From Mesotaenium endlicherianum (Eukaryota > Streptophyta > Zygnematophyceae > Zygnematales > Mesotaeniaceae): DNA of 64,000 nt. The notes under the pieces are model-generated. The model ran no database searches and had not been told where the DNA came from. It saw only the letters and a list, made by a program, of their open reading frames with translations. This document shows, piece by piece, positions 36,272 through 46,793 of this stretch (the first letter of the stretch is position 1; each line of letters opens with the position of its first letter). The stretch covers positions 19,014 through 83,013 of the forward strand of contig WELA01002734.1 in the NCBI GenBank assembly GCA_009602735.1, in the 5' to 3' direction. The position numbers and the translations under genes are program-made.

Positions 36272-38854
36272 TTACAATGGTAGTATCGTATAGGTTTTTC
36301 CTTTCTCTGTAGCGAAATCAATAACGTATCCTTCTGTACGATCCAGTTCCTGCAATGTTGCATGCGTAACATTTTCGAAAGGAGGCATTCCATACACCGT
36401 ATTCAGCCCGTTCCTGTTCTCTCCTTTTGCAGATTGACTTTTTGTTTCTACGATCTTCACCGGCTGCCATGTGCGTATCCTGCAATTGCCGCCTATGCCT
36501 GATAGAATTTTCCCTTTCACCAGTTTACCTTCTTTCCATTCCATGCTCACCGTGAAATTACCTCTGGCTTTGATGCCGCTTACCGAACCGTCTTTCCAGG
36601 CTTTGGGTAATGCAGGCAATAAAGCAATATAACCGGCATGGCTCTGCAAGAGCATTTCAGTGATGCCGGCCGTTGCACCAAAATTTCCATCGATCTGGAA
36701 AGGCGGGTGTGCATCGAAAAGATTCGGGTAAGTGCCGCCTCCTCCCATGGTTTCGCGTGGTTCTCCCGGATTGATATAATTAAACGCTGCACTTAATATT
36801 TTGTAAGCATGTTCCCCATCCTGAAGCCTCGCCCACCAGTTGATCTTCCAGGCCATAGACCAGCCGGTACTCACATCGCCGCGATGGATAAGCGATTGTT
36901 TGGCAGCAGCAGCCAACGCTGGCGTATGATTCACTGTGATCTGGCTGCCCGGATAGAGTCCGAATAAGTGAGAGATATGCCTGTGCTTGTCTTTCGGATC
37001 ATCCCAATCTTTGAACCATTCCTGTATTTGTCCGTATTGTCCGATATGATAAGGATATAATTGCGCCTTTGCTTTCACCAGCTCATCATGAAATGCTGCA
37101 TCTGTTTTCAACTCCTCAGTTGTTTTGATCAGTGCGGTAAACAATTCGCGGATGATGGACATATCCATGGTAGATGCCATGGCCATATCGTATTCCTTGC
37201 CATTGATCTTAATGCTGTTTTCCGGTGAGGTAGACGGATTGGTAACGAGGTAGCCTGACTGTTTATCTTTTACGAGCCAGTGCAGCATGAATTGCGCAGC
37301 GCCTTTCATAAGCGGATATGCCTGCTCACGCAAAAACTGTTTGTTGCCCGTGAACAAATAGTGCTCCCATAAATGGGTGCTGAACCATGCTCCCGCCATG
37401 GGCCATGCCGACCAGCGAGGTGATCCTTTGGGATCCTGGTCGTATCCGCCGGGTGGCGATGTTTTGGCCCAGATATCTGAGTTGTGGTGCACTACCCATC
37501 CTTCATTGATATTGTAATTCACTTTGGCTGTAACAGCTCCGTTCACTGCCAACTCTTTCATGAAATCAAATAATGGCTGGTGGCATTCTGAAAGATTGGT
37601 ATTTTCTGCCGGCCAGTAATTCATTTCGGTGTTGATATTGGTGGTATAGTTACTTCCCCATGGCGGCTGCACATGATCATTCCAGATACCCTGCAGGTTG
37701 GTAGGCCTTGAGCCGGGCCTGGAAGAAGCGATCATCAGGTAACGGCCAAACTGGTAATACAAGACTTGTAAAGCATTATCGTGCTGTGTTTTGCCAAAAC
37801 GCTTCAGTCTTTCATCAGTAGGCAATTTGTCCGCTTCGGTGTTTTCACCGAGGTTTAACTTCACCCTGTTGAACAACGACTGATAATCGGCAATGTGTTT
37901 AGCACGGAGCGATTGAAAGCTTTGCTGTACAGCACGCTGCAGGTTGGCTTTGGCTTCTATGGAAGGATCTTTTCCTTCGAGCCCCGGTGATTTGTTGAAA
38001 CCGTTGAAGCTGGTTGCTTCAGATAAATAGATCACTACTTCATCTGCATTACGCACATTCAGCGCACCTGCATGTTGCTTGACCGTTCCATTGACGGCAA
38101 CCAGTTTTACATGCACCTCAAAATTCATTCCCTCTCCATTCGCGTTCTCATCGTATACTACCTGGTGTGGGTCGTATTCGCGGTTGGCTACATACTTGGG
38201 CGCTTTGCCTTTCAATACAAGGTAATTATCGCTCACTGCATTGACATGATACTTCAATTTACTGGTTAGTGTTGTTTGGATATTGATGGATGCTTTTTTA
38301 TTGGCTGTGATCCTTACCATCATGATCTTAGCGGGATGGCTGATGAATGTTTCCCTTGTGTAGGTAATATTGCCTACCGTGTATTTTACCAGTGAAGTAG
38401 CATTTTGCAAATCCAGGCTGCGATAATAATAACTGGGGATGGTGTCCTTCATAGCTGATTTCACCCACAAATCGGCCAGCGGCAGGTATCGCGCAGAATA
38501 AGGACCTTGCATTTTTCTCCACAGTGCGCGTGCACTGTCGTAGTTGCCTTGTTCTACCTGCGCCCTTACTTGTGGTAATATTACCGGTCCGTTAGGATTA
38601 TTACCAGGATTGGGAGCAGCCGACCACAGCGTGTTATCATTCAGTTGATAACGTTCTGTAGTCACGCCACCGAAAACCATTGCACCGGTTTTAGCATTGC
38701 CAAGCGGCAATGCTTCTTCCCAAATACCTGCTGGTTTCGTATACCAGAGCGTTAGCGGTGATGTTCCTTTAACAGGTGCCGGCTTCACCTGTGCCTGTAT
38801 CGAGCCCATACACAGAATGCTGAGCGCTCCCAATATTTTTTTCATCGTATCCAT
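36272..38854 (-). CDS. Secreted alpha-L-fucosidase, GH95
   Basis: An 860-aa inverting GH95 enzyme. It has an N-terminal beta domain with [18 protein letters not shown] (37-54), a helical linker and an (alpha/alpha)6 barrel. The residues that in the Bifidobacterium AfcA enzyme form the active site are present: N406 and N408 in [13 protein letters not shown], the acid E570 in [10 protein letters not shown], and D722 in [10 protein letters not shown]95 also contains L-galactosidases, so fucose is the likely but not the only substrate. The start can be M1 or M4; either leaves a signal peptide. Confidence 0.94.
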   Translation of the reverse strand: MDTMKKILGALSILCMGSIQAQVKPAPVKGTSPLTLWYTKPAGIWEEALPLGNAKTGAMVFGGVTTERYQLNDNTLWSAAPNPGNNPNGPVILPQVRAQVEQGNYDSARALWRKMQGPYSARYLPLADLWVKSAMKDTIPSYYYRSLDLQNATSLVKYTVGNITYTRETFISHPAKIMMVRITANKKASINIQTTLTSKLKYHVNAVSDNYLVLKGKAPKYVANREYDPHQVVYDENANGEGMNFEVHVKLVAVNGTVKQHAGALNVRNADEVVIYLSEATSFNGFNKSPGLEGKDPSIEAKANLQRAVQQSFQSLRAKHIADYQSLFNRVKLNLGENTEADKLPTDERLKRFGKTQHDNALQVLYYQFGRYLMIASSRPGSRPTNLQGIWNDHVQPPWGSNYTTNINTEMNYWPAENTNLSECHQPLFDFMKELAVNGAVTAKVNYNINEGWVVHHNSDIWAKTSPPGGYDQDPKGSPRWSAWPMAGAWFSTHLWEHYLFTGNKQFLREQAYPLMKGAAQFMLHWLVKDKQSGYLVTNPSTSPENSIKINGKEYDMAMASTMDMSIIRELFTALIKTTEELKTDAAFHDELVKAKAQLYPYHIGQYGQIQEWFKDWDDPKDKHRHISHLFGLYPGSQITVNHTPALAAAAKQSLIHRGDVSTGWSMAWKINWWARLQDGEHAYKILSAAFNYINPGEPRETMGGGGTYPNLFDAHPPFQIDGNFGATAGITEMLLQSHAGYIALLPALPKAWKDGSVSGIKARGNFTVSMEWKEGKLVKGKILSGIGGNCRIRTWQPVKIVETKSQSAKGENRNGLNTVYGMPPFENVTHATLQELDRTEGYVIDFATEKGKTYTILPL

Positions 38855-38893
38855 TCTTATAAGAATGATCTGTTTGGTATAAGAAATTGAGTA

Positions 38894-38929
38894 ATGATTG
38901 TTGCAACAAAGCTATGCTTCAACAATCAT
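38894..38929 (-). promoter_or_regulatory. Intercistronic stem-loop between SusCD genes and the enzyme genes
   Basis: A perfect 10-bp stem (38894-38903 with 38920-38929) around a 16-nt loop in the 81-nt gap before GH95. There is no T-run, so it may be an mRNA processing or stability element rather than a terminator. Confidence 0.45.
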
Positions 38930-38935
38930 GATATA

Positions 38936-39733
38936 TTATTTCGAAGGATACAAAGCTGCCCCGTACACATGCACAACACCATTGGTTGCTATATACCCCA
39001 TAGAGCGGTCATTGGTACGATCATTGAACACAATCGGAGCAATATCGGCATTATTCTGGATACGCAGGTAAAACTTGCCATCCTGGTCAAAGCCCTTGCC
39101 GCCGTTTGGATTGAACGCAGAAACACTGGGATCCCAATAGCCCAAGAGGGACTCCTTGGTTGCTACTGTACCGGCAGGGAGGGTTGACTGCAAGGCTTTG
39201 TTTTCTGCATTCAGGTCGTAATAATTGTACACTTGCTGACCGATCAGGTATTTGAAAAAGTTCCTGACTGTTTCTTTCGAATAATCTTCCCAACGGGTTG
39301 CAGGACGTGTCTGCGGCAATCCCGTAGTAGGATTCATGACCGGGTTGCCATTGGCATCCGGTACAATGATCTGGAAAACAAAGAACAATCCCTTATCCAT
39401 CACCCCCGAACTGTTGAACCCCCGAACTGCGTCGTTGTGCAGAAAGATAAAAGTTCTTCCCGGTCTCTCATATTCTGAAAGATCAAATCCACAATAATCG
39501 AGTCCTTTTTTCATCCACCGGAATACGGTATCCGTTGGTGCATCGGGTGTTCCATCTGCTCTTTTCAGCAGAAAGTCCTTCGCCGTCATGTTGATATTCG
39601 GATCGAGTGTCTTCTTTTTATAATCGTAATTCTCCTGTAAGTTGAGACCCAGCATTTTTTTACATCCGGGTAAAAAAGTGGTCGTAACTGCAAGCAGCAG
39701 GAGACTGTTGATTGTTATTTTAAGTGCTTTCAT
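38936..39733 (-). CDS. PUL surface lipoprotein with FAS1-like region
   Basis: A 265-aa lipoprotein with lipobox FLPGC (Cys about residue 24). The region with TAKDFLLKRADG, RTFIFLHNDAVRGF and the terminal GVVHVYGAALYP resembles fasciclin (FAS1) domains. It sits where SusE/SusF-type surface glycan-binding proteins are found, directly after SusD (12 nt), so a role in glycan capture at the cell surface is likely but inferred. Confidence 0.72.
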   Translation of the reverse strand: MKALKITINSLLLLAVTTTFLPGCKKMLGLNLQENYDYKKKTLDPNINMTAKDFLLKRADGTPDAPTDTVFRWMKKGLDYCGFDLSEYERPGRTFIFLHNDAVRGFNSSGVMDKGLFFVFQIIVPDANGNPVMNPTTGLPQTRPATRWEDYSKETVRNFFKYLIGQQVYNYYDLNAENKALQSTLPAGTVATKESLLGYWDPSVSAFNPNGGKGFDQDGKFYLRIQNNADIAPIVFNDRTNDRSMGYIATNGVVHVYGAALYPSK

Positions 39734-39745
39734 AGTTGCTGTTTT

Positions 39746-41320
39746 TTATCCTCCATAACCTGGGTTCTGAACTAATTTTTTATTGGCATTCAAGACGCTC
39801 CGATTGATCGGCCACAAAATGCGCCGGGGATCGCTGAAGCCGATCGCTTCCGCCGCCGGTGTTCCCGCTGAAACCTGTCTTCTCCTCAATATCGGATCCA
39901 TGATCTTTACCACATTACCGGTACGAACCAGGTCGAACCATCTTTTACCTTCGCCAACCAATTCCCATTGGCGTTCCTGCAAAATTGCATCGGCCATAGC
40001 CGCCTGGTTAGCTACAGGTGCGCTGCCGGCTGTATAAGCTGGTAGTCCTGCTCTTACGTGTACATAGTTCAGGTACTTCAACGCGTTATTGAGATCGCCT
40101 GTTGCATTCAATGCTTCTGCATACAACAAGTATAAATCGGCCAGCCTGTACATGGGCAGGTAAACGGGCAGTTCTTTGTAATAGTAAAGTGCCAACTCTG
40201 CAGCGGTAGATGCTTTGGTAGGATTAACCGGTGAAGCATACCATTTGATGAACCTGTCGCGATTGGATTTTGTAGCATCACTGCTGGCAGAATACGGATC
40301 GATGGTCTGCTTGGGTCTGATATCGGCAGTAGCTGGTGAAGCAACAGTTTGAGGTATTACCCAACTGTTGTATAATCCAATATCCATAACGATCGGCTTG
40401 TTATTGGCAGTCCATGATGTTGTCATGCATGCGCAATCGTTCTTCAGAAAATCCCAGTGGATGCTCCATATCGATTCTATACTTGTATTAGGTGCAGTAA
40501 ACATGCTTTTCCAACTGGCTTGCGGCTGCAGGTTGGCGCCGCTGGTGCCGGTATAAACAGCGCCGGTGGGACCTTTCGCTTTGAACAGGTTATTGATCCA
40601 TACGATGGCGTTGGCATAGTCTTTCTTCCACATATACACATCGGCCATGATAGCGCATATCGCACCTTCGCCGAGTGTCCACACAGAAGGCGTTTGATTT
40701 TTAGTAACCAATGCATACGCCTGCGTAAGATCGGGTAGGATCACCTGGTCAATGATCTTACTGGCCGGGTCACGGGGTTTTTCCAATGTGTCCGTCAGGT
40801 CTTCCAATGGTTTTGTCCGGATCGGTGCATCGCCCCATACCCTTACGATATAGAAATAAGCCATCGCACGCATGGCATAACACTCAGACAATGCTTTATT
40901 GATCACGTCCTTTGTTACCTTACTATCTGTAAGTGCCGCGCCGGGGATGTACTTGATATTGGTATTGGCTCTTCCGATCACTGTATACAAACCGGACCAG
41001 TCAGAAAAATCGTTATCGGTTGTCAGCGCATTCATGGCTACTTCCGTAGTGTTGATGCTGGTATAGCTCAAAAAACGGTCGAAGTTATCAGAGCGGTAAT
41101 CGCCCCAGAATAAAACCCTTTCCTTATACTGTGCTTCTCCTATCATCTGTTGCTGGAAACCGGAGTACATGCCGGCCATCGCTGCATCGACATCGTATTT
41201 CGATTTGAAGAACCGGCTCTGCGACACCTGTGACTGCGGTGTGAGGTCAAGGAATTTTTTACAACTGCTGAATGCAGCAACCATACTGCATGCAGCCAAT
41301 ATATATTTCAATCTTTTCAT
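39746..41320 (-). CDS. SusD/RagB-family outer-membrane lipoprotein
   Basis: A 524-aa SusD-like protein that forms the lid of the SusC transporter and binds glycans. Lipobox AAFSSC near residue 19, KFLDLTPQSQVSQSRFF next, TPR-like helices (ECYAMRAMAYFYIVRVWGD, YRLADLYLLYAEALNATG) and the C-terminal ERQWELVGEGKRWFDLVR and PGY motifs are all typical. It starts 10 nt after SusC. Confidence 0.96.
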   Translation of the reverse strand: MKRLKYILAACSMVAAFSSCKKFLDLTPQSQVSQSRFFKSKYDVDAAMAGMYSGFQQQMIGEAQYKERVLFWGDYRSDNFDRFLSYTSINTTEVAMNALTTDNDFSDWSGLYTVIGRANTNIKYIPGAALTDSKVTKDVINKALSECYAMRAMAYFYIVRVWGDAPIRTKPLEDLTDTLEKPRDPASKIIDQVILPDLTQAYALVTKNQTPSVWTLGEGAICAIMADVYMWKKDYANAIVWINNLFKAKGPTGAVYTGTSGANLQPQASWKSMFTAPNTSIESIWSIHWDFLKNDCACMTTSWTANNKPIVMDIGLYNSWVIPQTVASPATADIRPKQTIDPYSASSDATKSNRDRFIKWYASPVNPTKASTAAELALYYYKELPVYLPMYRLADLYLLYAEALNATGDLNNALKYLNYVHVRAGLPAYTAGSAPVANQAAMADAILQERQWELVGEGKRWFDLVRTGNVVKIMDPILRRRQVSAGTPAAEAIGFSDPRRILWPINRSVLNANKKLVQNPGYGG

Positions 41321-41330
41321 TGTTATCGTT

Positions 41331-44300
41331 TTAGAAGTTAACGTTTACACCAAATCCAAACTCTCTTCTTTTCGGATATTTTCCGGTATCATTTCCTGGC
41401 TGCAGGATATTGGTGGCACTGAACTCAGGATCATATCCCCTGTAATTGGTCCAGGTAAGCAGGTTGGTGCCATACGCATATACCGTCAATCCTTTCATGA
41501 ATATTTTCTGCACGGCGTTGGGTAAAAACGTATAAGAGAGGCGCATGCTCGACAGGCGTATAAAAGATCCGTCTTCGATAAACAGGCTGTTGCCATCTGT
41601 TTTCTGGTTACCGCGGTTCTTGGCTTCCGGGTAGTAAGGATATTTTGCGATATCGCCTGGTTTCCTCCATGCATTATACACCATATCGGGACTACCCGCA
41701 CCTGTGTTGGAAGGATAGCTTTGGTTGAACAACAATGCATTGTAAACATTGGAGCCAAAAGAAGCATTGATAAGGAACGAGAGCATGAATTGTTTGTAGG
41801 TAATGTTATTGAGGATACCCAGGTAGAATTTGGGTTGTGCATTGGCCAGTATCTGGCGGTCGCGGTCGTCGATCAGACTGTCTTTATTGGTGTTTTGCCA
41901 TATCGCATCACCGCCGCGCAATTTGCCCGAAGGATCGTATAAACTGTGTACATACCCGGTATAACGTTGTCCGTTGAATAGATAAACCGGCGCCCCATTG
42001 TCGTACAAAGGCTTGCCGTCTTTATCGAGTACCAGCGTTAACTGATCCCAATTATCGTTATAAGCGTTTGATTCATTCCAGGCATATACACCCAGGTTTC
42101 TCCATCCGAAGAAATTACCGATCCTGCCACCTGGTTCTATGTACCATTTGTTGCCCACTACGAAAGGAGTACCGTCGCCCAGTTCTTTGATCCTGCCTCT
42201 TTCAAAAGAAATGTTTCCGCCTATTTCCCAGGTAACGCCTTTATTCCTGCTTTTTGCAACAATGGGCATTCCTTTTACAGAGAACTCAAGTCCCCTGTTT
42301 TCAAGTGTGCCCAGGTTCACTTTCACATTATCGAATCCTACTTCACCAGGCAGCGCTTTTTCATACAAAAGATCCTTTGTTGTTTTGATATAATATTCTG
42401 CTGTAAACAATAACCTGCCGTGGAAGAAAGTGAGGTCTACACCGGCATTCTGCTGTATGGTTGTTTCCCAGTGTACTTGTTCATTACCGAATGTGGGCGT
42501 GGTATAAGCGCCTCCTACACCGTTGTAGTTACCGGCAAAGATGATCTTGTTGAGATAATCATTCGAACCGATCTTATCATTACCTACCTGGCCAATACCG
42601 ATCCGGAACCTGCCATCAGAAAGTACATTGCGCGTCCAATTCATGAAAGGTTCGTCGGAGAAACGCCAGCCTGCAGAAGCCGAATAAAAATTACCCCATC
42701 TTGCTTCACTGCCAAACCTGGAAGAGCCATCACGCCGGTAGATGCCTGCCAATGTGTAACGGCCTTTATAGCTGTAGTTCAATCGCGTAAACAAACTTGC
42801 GCCGGCATTGACATCGGCATTGGTATTGGTTTTGGAAGCGGTGATATAAGAAGGATTGGTTACAAATATATCCTCGCTTACTACGTTGGCATATTCAGAG
42901 TGCGCCTGGTCGAAACGCCTGGTATCTGCATCGAAGCCCAATACGCCTTGCAGACTGTGCACGCCGCCAAATGTTTTATTATAGTTGAAAAATGCCTGGT
43001 ACTCCCATGTGAATGTCTTTTGCATATCATTTGAACCACTGTTCTGGTCCCTGTTGGCCGAAAGGTAGCGGGGTGAGAAGCTAATGTTCTGCCGTTGATC
43101 CAACATTGCATTGAATGTTGTGGTGAACATGAGGTCTTTATTGAATTGGTATTGCAGCGAATTACTCAATTGGATGCCGAACACTTCCGTCTTATTTGTT
43201 TCCAGCAATGCGTTGGCTACGGGGTTTCGCTTGGAACCTACATAACTGGTAAGCGATCCGTCGGGATAATAGATCAATGAATAAGCGGGCCTGTCAAACG
43301 CAACGTTCACCGTTCTGCCTATGGGTATTTCATTTCCTTTTTGCCAGATGAAAGACATATTGCCTATGTATTTCAGTTTGGGGGAAGCCTGGTACTCCAC
43401 ATTGGTTCTTACCTGCATCCTTTTGATATAACTGTTGATGATGATCGACTTATCATCGAGATAATTCAATCCTGTATAAAAATTCAGTCCTTTTTGTCCG
43501 CCGCTCACACCCAGGTTGATCTGTTGCCTGTCTCCCAGGTTGCCCAGGAGCAATTGCTGCAAATCGTTATCGGAGTTGAATCCCGGGTTCAATGAATCGG
43601 TATTGCCACCGGTTGAGCCTGTAGGATTCGTGGATTGTATTCTTCTGAATTCGCGAACTTCTGCTGCATTGTTTTGTGGAAGTTTATGCGCCAGTTTTCC
43701 AAAAATGCGGGAATAGCTCAGGTCGATCCTGGGCTTTCCTTCTTTTCCTTTTTTAGTAGTGATGATGATCACACCATTGGCGGCACGCGCACCATAAATG
43801 GCCGCAGAGGCCGCATCTTTCAACACTTCCACCCTTTCAATATCCATGGGGTTGATGGTGGATGCGTTGGGCGTGATCACACCGTCTACCAGGTACAACG
43901 GGCCGTTGCCACCATTGAGTGTAGAGGCTCCACGTATTTGAATGGTACCTTCGGCACCAGGCGCTCCCCCGCCATCATTCACCACCAATACACCTGCCGC
44001 TTGTCCTTGCAAGGCGTCGAACAGGTTCACGGGTTGTCTTTCTTCAATGTTCTTGGAGTTGATAGAAGAAATAGCGCCGGTTACATCTCTTTTCTTCTGG
44101 GTGCCATAACCCACCACCACTACTTCATCCAGGTCAGATGCGGAGGCCGTTAAGGAAGGGTTGATAACTGTTCTTCCATTGACGGGCTCTTCTTTACTTG
44201 AGTATCCCACATGAGAAAATACCAGCACATCCTTTGCCTCGGCGTTGATGGTGAATTTACCATCGGCGTTGGTAACGGTTGCTGACTGGGCTTTTCCTTT

Positions 44301-44480
44301 AACAGAAACTGTTGCACCGGATAAGGGTTCTCCTTTAGCATCTTTGAGGGTTCCGGTGATCTTGAGCGCTTGTGCATGTGCCCAACTAAAAGAGAGTAAT
44401 AGTGCAATTAGTAATAAAGGCCGCGTCTTGTATTTTGCACCGGACACAATAAGACGCCGGATGATCGTTGTTTTCATCAT
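41331..44480 (-). CDS. SusC/RagA-family TonB-linked outer-membrane transporter
   Basis: A 1049-aa TonB-dependent transporter that imports oligosaccharides with SusD. After a signal peptide (to about residue 37) comes the carboxypeptidase-like domain (about 40-115), a TonB-box-like stretch DEVVVVGYGTQKKRDVTGAIS, the plug domain (LQGQAAGVLVVNDGGGAPG, IRGASTLNGGNGPLYLVDG) and a beta-barrel ending in FGFGVNVNF. No N-terminal STN domain is visible, so signalling to an anti-sigma factor is not expected. Confidence 0.97.
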   Translation of the reverse strand: MMKTTIIRRLIVSGAKYKTRPLLLIALLLSFSWAHAQALKITGTLKDAKGEPLSGATVSVKGKAQSATVTNADGKFTINAEAKDVLVFSHVGYSSKEEPVNGRTVINPSLTASASDLDEVVVVGYGTQKKRDVTGAISSINSKNIEERQPVNLFDALQGQAAGVLVVNDGGGAPGAEGTIQIRGASTLNGGNGPLYLVDGVITPNASTINPMDIERVEVLKDAASAAIYGARAANGVIIITTKKGKEGKPRIDLSYSRIFGKLAHKLPQNNAAEVREFRRIQSTNPTGSTGGNTDSLNPGFNSDNDLQQLLLGNLGDRQQINLGVSGGQKGLNFYTGLNYLDDKSIIINSYIKRMQVRTNVEYQASPKLKYIGNMSFIWQKGNEIPIGRTVNVAFDRPAYSLIYYPDGSLTSYVGSKRNPVANALLETNKTEVFGIQLSNSLQYQFNKDLMFTTTFNAMLDQRQNISFSPRYLSANRDQNSGSNDMQKTFTWEYQAFFNYNKTFGGVHSLQGVLGFDADTRRFDQAHSEYANVVSEDIFVTNPSYITASKTNTNADVNAGASLFTRLNYSYKGRYTLAGIYRRDGSSRFGSEARWGNFYSASAGWRFSDEPFMNWTRNVLSDGRFRIGIGQVGNDKIGSNDYLNKIIFAGNYNGVGGAYTTPTFGNEQVHWETTIQQNAGVDLTFFHGRLLFTAEYYIKTTKDLLYEKALPGEVGFDNVKVNLGTLENRGLEFSVKGMPIVAKSRNKGVTWEIGGNISFERGRIKELGDGTPFVVGNKWYIEPGGRIGNFFGWRNLGVYAWNESNAYNDNWDQLTLVLDKDGKPLYDNGAPVYLFNGQRYTGYVHSLYDPSGKLRGGDAIWQNTNKDSLIDDRDRQILANAQPKFYLGILNNITYKQFMLSFLINASFGSNVYNALLFNQSYPSNTGAGSPDMVYNAWRKPGDIAKYPYYPEAKNRGNQKTDGNSLFIEDGSFIRLSSMRLSYTFLPNAVQKIFMKGLTVYAYGTNLLTWTNYRGYDPEFSATNILQPGNDTGKYPKRREFGFGVNVNF

Positions 44481-44639
44481 AGCAGGCAGTTTTGGTTTCG
44501 CAATTAGCTTAGTGGTGCAAGTAAGTTTTTTTAAATCGCGGCCCTGCCTGCTTTGTTTACATAGTAGTAAACTATTTTAACCTCATTTTAAGGTGTGTTT
44601 TGAAATAATTGGCATATCGAGTTTAATTTTTTGCCAGTA

Positions 44640-45830
44640 TTATTGTAATCCCCTGCTGATGCCCATTTCCAGGCCCCTCAATTCTGCCATACCGCGCAAC
44701 CGGCCGATGGCTGAATAACCGGGATTGGTTTTCTTCTTGAGGTCATCGAGCATCTGGTGGCCATGATCAGAACGCATGTAAATGGCTTTGTTCCTGCGGC
44801 GCATGATGTGTACGATTTCTTTTACCACTCCGTACATGTCTACATCGCCTTCGAGGTGATTGTCTTCATAAAAATCGCCCAGCCCGTTTCGTTTGGTAGC
44901 ACGGAGGTGTACAAAGTTGATCTTGTTGCCGAATTGTTTGAGCATAGCTACGAGATCATTGTCTGCCCGCACACCAAAAGAACCTGTACAGAAACAAAGT
45001 CCGTTGTGGTCAGATGGAATGGCATCGAACAATGCCTGCACGTCGCTGGTAGAAGTAACCACGCGGGGTAAGCCCAATATTGAAAAAGGCGGGTCGTCGG
45101 GGTGGATGACCATGTAAACGCCTGCTTCTTCGGCAACAGGTATTACCTGTTGTAAGAAATAGACAAGGTTGGAACGCAATTTTTCAGCGTCGATATTACT
45201 GTAAGCATCCAATGCCTGTTGAAACTGCGCCAGTGTGAAGCTTTCTTCACTGCCAGGCAATCCTGCAATGATATTTTTTTGCAGCAGCTTTTGCTCTTCA
45301 ACGGTCATGTTATCGAAACGCTGCTTGCCTCTTTGCAGTTCTTCCGCTGTATAATCTTTTTCTGCGCCAGCGCGTTTCAGCATGAATACATCAAAAGCAA
45401 TGAATGCAGCTTTTTCAAAGCGCAGCGCTTTTGATCCGTCTTCTACCGTATAACTGAGATCGGTGCGGGTCCAATCGAGCACCGGCATAAAATTATACGT
45501 GAGCACCCTGATATCACAAGCTGCGAGGTTACGTATGCATTGCTTGTAATTTTCTATATGCGTGTTGAAATCTCCTGTTTGTGTTTTGATGGCTTCATGA
45601 ACCGGCACGCTTTCCACCACATCCCAGCTCAGTCCGGCTGCCGCTATCTCTTCCTGTCTTTTTTGAATTTCAGCGATGGTCCATATTTCACCATTGGGAA
45701 TATGATGCAACGCTGTTACCACACCCGTGCAGCCTGCCTGTCGTATATCGGAAAGACTTACCGGATCGTTGGGGCCAAACCACCGCATGGTATGCACCAT
45801 TTTCGGAAGTCCATTTTTATGTTCAGTCAT
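44640..45830 (-). CDS. uxuA: Mannonate dehydratase
   Basis: Converts D-mannonate to 2-keto-3-deoxy-D-gluconate in the glucuronate pathway (cytoplasm). The 396-aa product has family motifs [67 protein letters not shown] and [10 protein letters not shown]; the His and Cys metal ligands are present. It precedes susC by 159 nt and follows the SDR gene by 42 nt. It implies that the locus releases glucuronic acid. Confidence 0.96.
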   Translation of the reverse strand: MTEHKNGLPKMVHTMRWFGPNDPVSLSDIRQAGCTGVVTALHHIPNGEIWTIAEIQKRQEEIAAAGLSWDVVESVPVHEAIKTQTGDFNTHIENYKQCIRNLAACDIRVLTYNFMPVLDWTRTDLSYTVEDGSKALRFEKAAFIAFDVFMLKRAGAEKDYTAEELQRGKQRFDNMTVEEQKLLQKNIIAGLPGSEESFTLAQFQQALDAYSNIDAEKLRSNLVYFLQQVIPVAEEAGVYMVIHPDDPPFSILGLPRVVTSTSDVQALFDAIPSDHNGLCFCTGSFGVRADNDLVAMLKQFGNKINFVHLRATKRNGLGDFYEDNHLEGDVDMYGVVKEIVHIMRRRNKAIYMRSDHGHQMLDDLKKKTNPGYSAIGRLRGMAELRGLEMGISRGLQ

Positions 45831-45872
45831 TTTTATTATGCAGTTTTCGATATTGATTGAAGGCTTGTTCGC

Positions 45873-46688
45873 TTATACGCCGCCGAAAATAGAGAAGCCG
45901 CCATCCACGCAGATCATGGCGCCTGTTACAAATTTCGATGCATCGCTCAGCAACCATACCAGGGCGCCTTTTAATTCATCGGCATGTCCGAATCTTTTGA
46001 ATGGTGTTTGTTTGATCACCAGTCCGCCTCTTTCTGTATAGCCGCCATCGGGTGTGGTGAGCAGGTTGCGGTTTTGTTCTGTGAGGAAAAAGCCGGGAGC
46101 CAATGCGTTCATTCTTATTTTATCGCCATAACGATTCGCCAGTTCAACGGCAAACCATTGTGTATAGCAATCTACAGCAGCCTTACCCATGTTGTAACCC
46201 AACACTTTGGTGATGGCGCGTTTGGAATTCATGGAAGAGATATTAACGATGCTTCCCTGTCCGTTTTGTGCAATGGCTTCACCGAATACCTGTGTAGGGA
46301 TCAGTGTTCCCCAAAGGTTCAGGTCCATCACCTGCTTCATGCCATTCATGCTCATCTTGAAAATATCTTCGTTGGGTTGCAACACACCTGCGGGCATATT
46401 ACCGCCGGCGGCATTCACCAGGCCATCTATTTTTCCGAATGTAGATAACACTTTATCCCTCGCTGCTGCCAGTTGATCTTCTTTCAAAGCATCTGCTACC
46501 AATGCCAGCGCTTTACCGCCTGCTGCATTGATGGCGTTTGCTCTTTCGTTTGCAACCGCTTCGTTTCTTCCCAGGATACCTACTGCGCCGCCTGCTTCTA
46601 CAATGGCATTTACAAATGCGTTTCCTAAAATACCGGTACCGCCGGTAACCACTACCACTTTGCCTTTCAGCGAAAAATCGTTCTCCAT
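45873..46688 (-). CDS. SDR oxidoreductase, probable D-mannonate (fructuronate) oxidoreductase
   Basis: A 271-aa short-chain dehydrogenase with TGGTGILG at 15-22, NAAGG near 92-96, catalytic S151/S152, Y165 and K169 (YNMGK), and a C-terminal GAMICVDGGFSIFGGV. In Bacteroidota such SDRs next to uxuA are annotated as D-mannonate oxidoreductases and replace the unrelated UxuB of enteric bacteria. Neighbourhood supports conversion between fructuronate and mannonate. No UxaC isomerase is in the window. Confidence 0.88.
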   Translation of the reverse strand: MENDFSLKGKVVVVTGGTGILGNAFVNAIVEAGGAVGILGRNEAVANERANAINAAGGKALALVADALKEDQLAAARDKVLSTFGKIDGLVNAAGGNMPAGVLQPNEDIFKMSMNGMKQVMDLNLWGTLIPTQVFGEAIAQNGQGSIVNISSMNSKRAITKVLGYNMGKAAVDCYTQWFAVELANRYGDKIRMNALAPGFFLTEQNRNLLTTPDGGYTERGGLVIKQTPFKRFGHADELKGALVWLLSDASKFVTGAMICVDGGFSIFGGV

Positions 46689-46793
46689 AATAATATATTC
46701 AAAATGATTTATGTATACAAGTTTAAAAGCCGCACAACCTACGCCAGTTCACCGTAAAAAGATTGGCAGATTACTAAGTTATTTTGATGTGGC

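Noticed and set aside
36250-36393. N-terminal extension of the GH31 protein to 36393
   Set aside because: It runs into the GH95 coding region and would place 48 unrelated residues before a clear signal peptide.
41331-44480. PUL controlled by an ECF sigma/anti-sigma pair through the SusC protein
   Set aside because: No STN signalling domain is visible in the SusC N-terminus and no sigma or anti-sigma gene is near.
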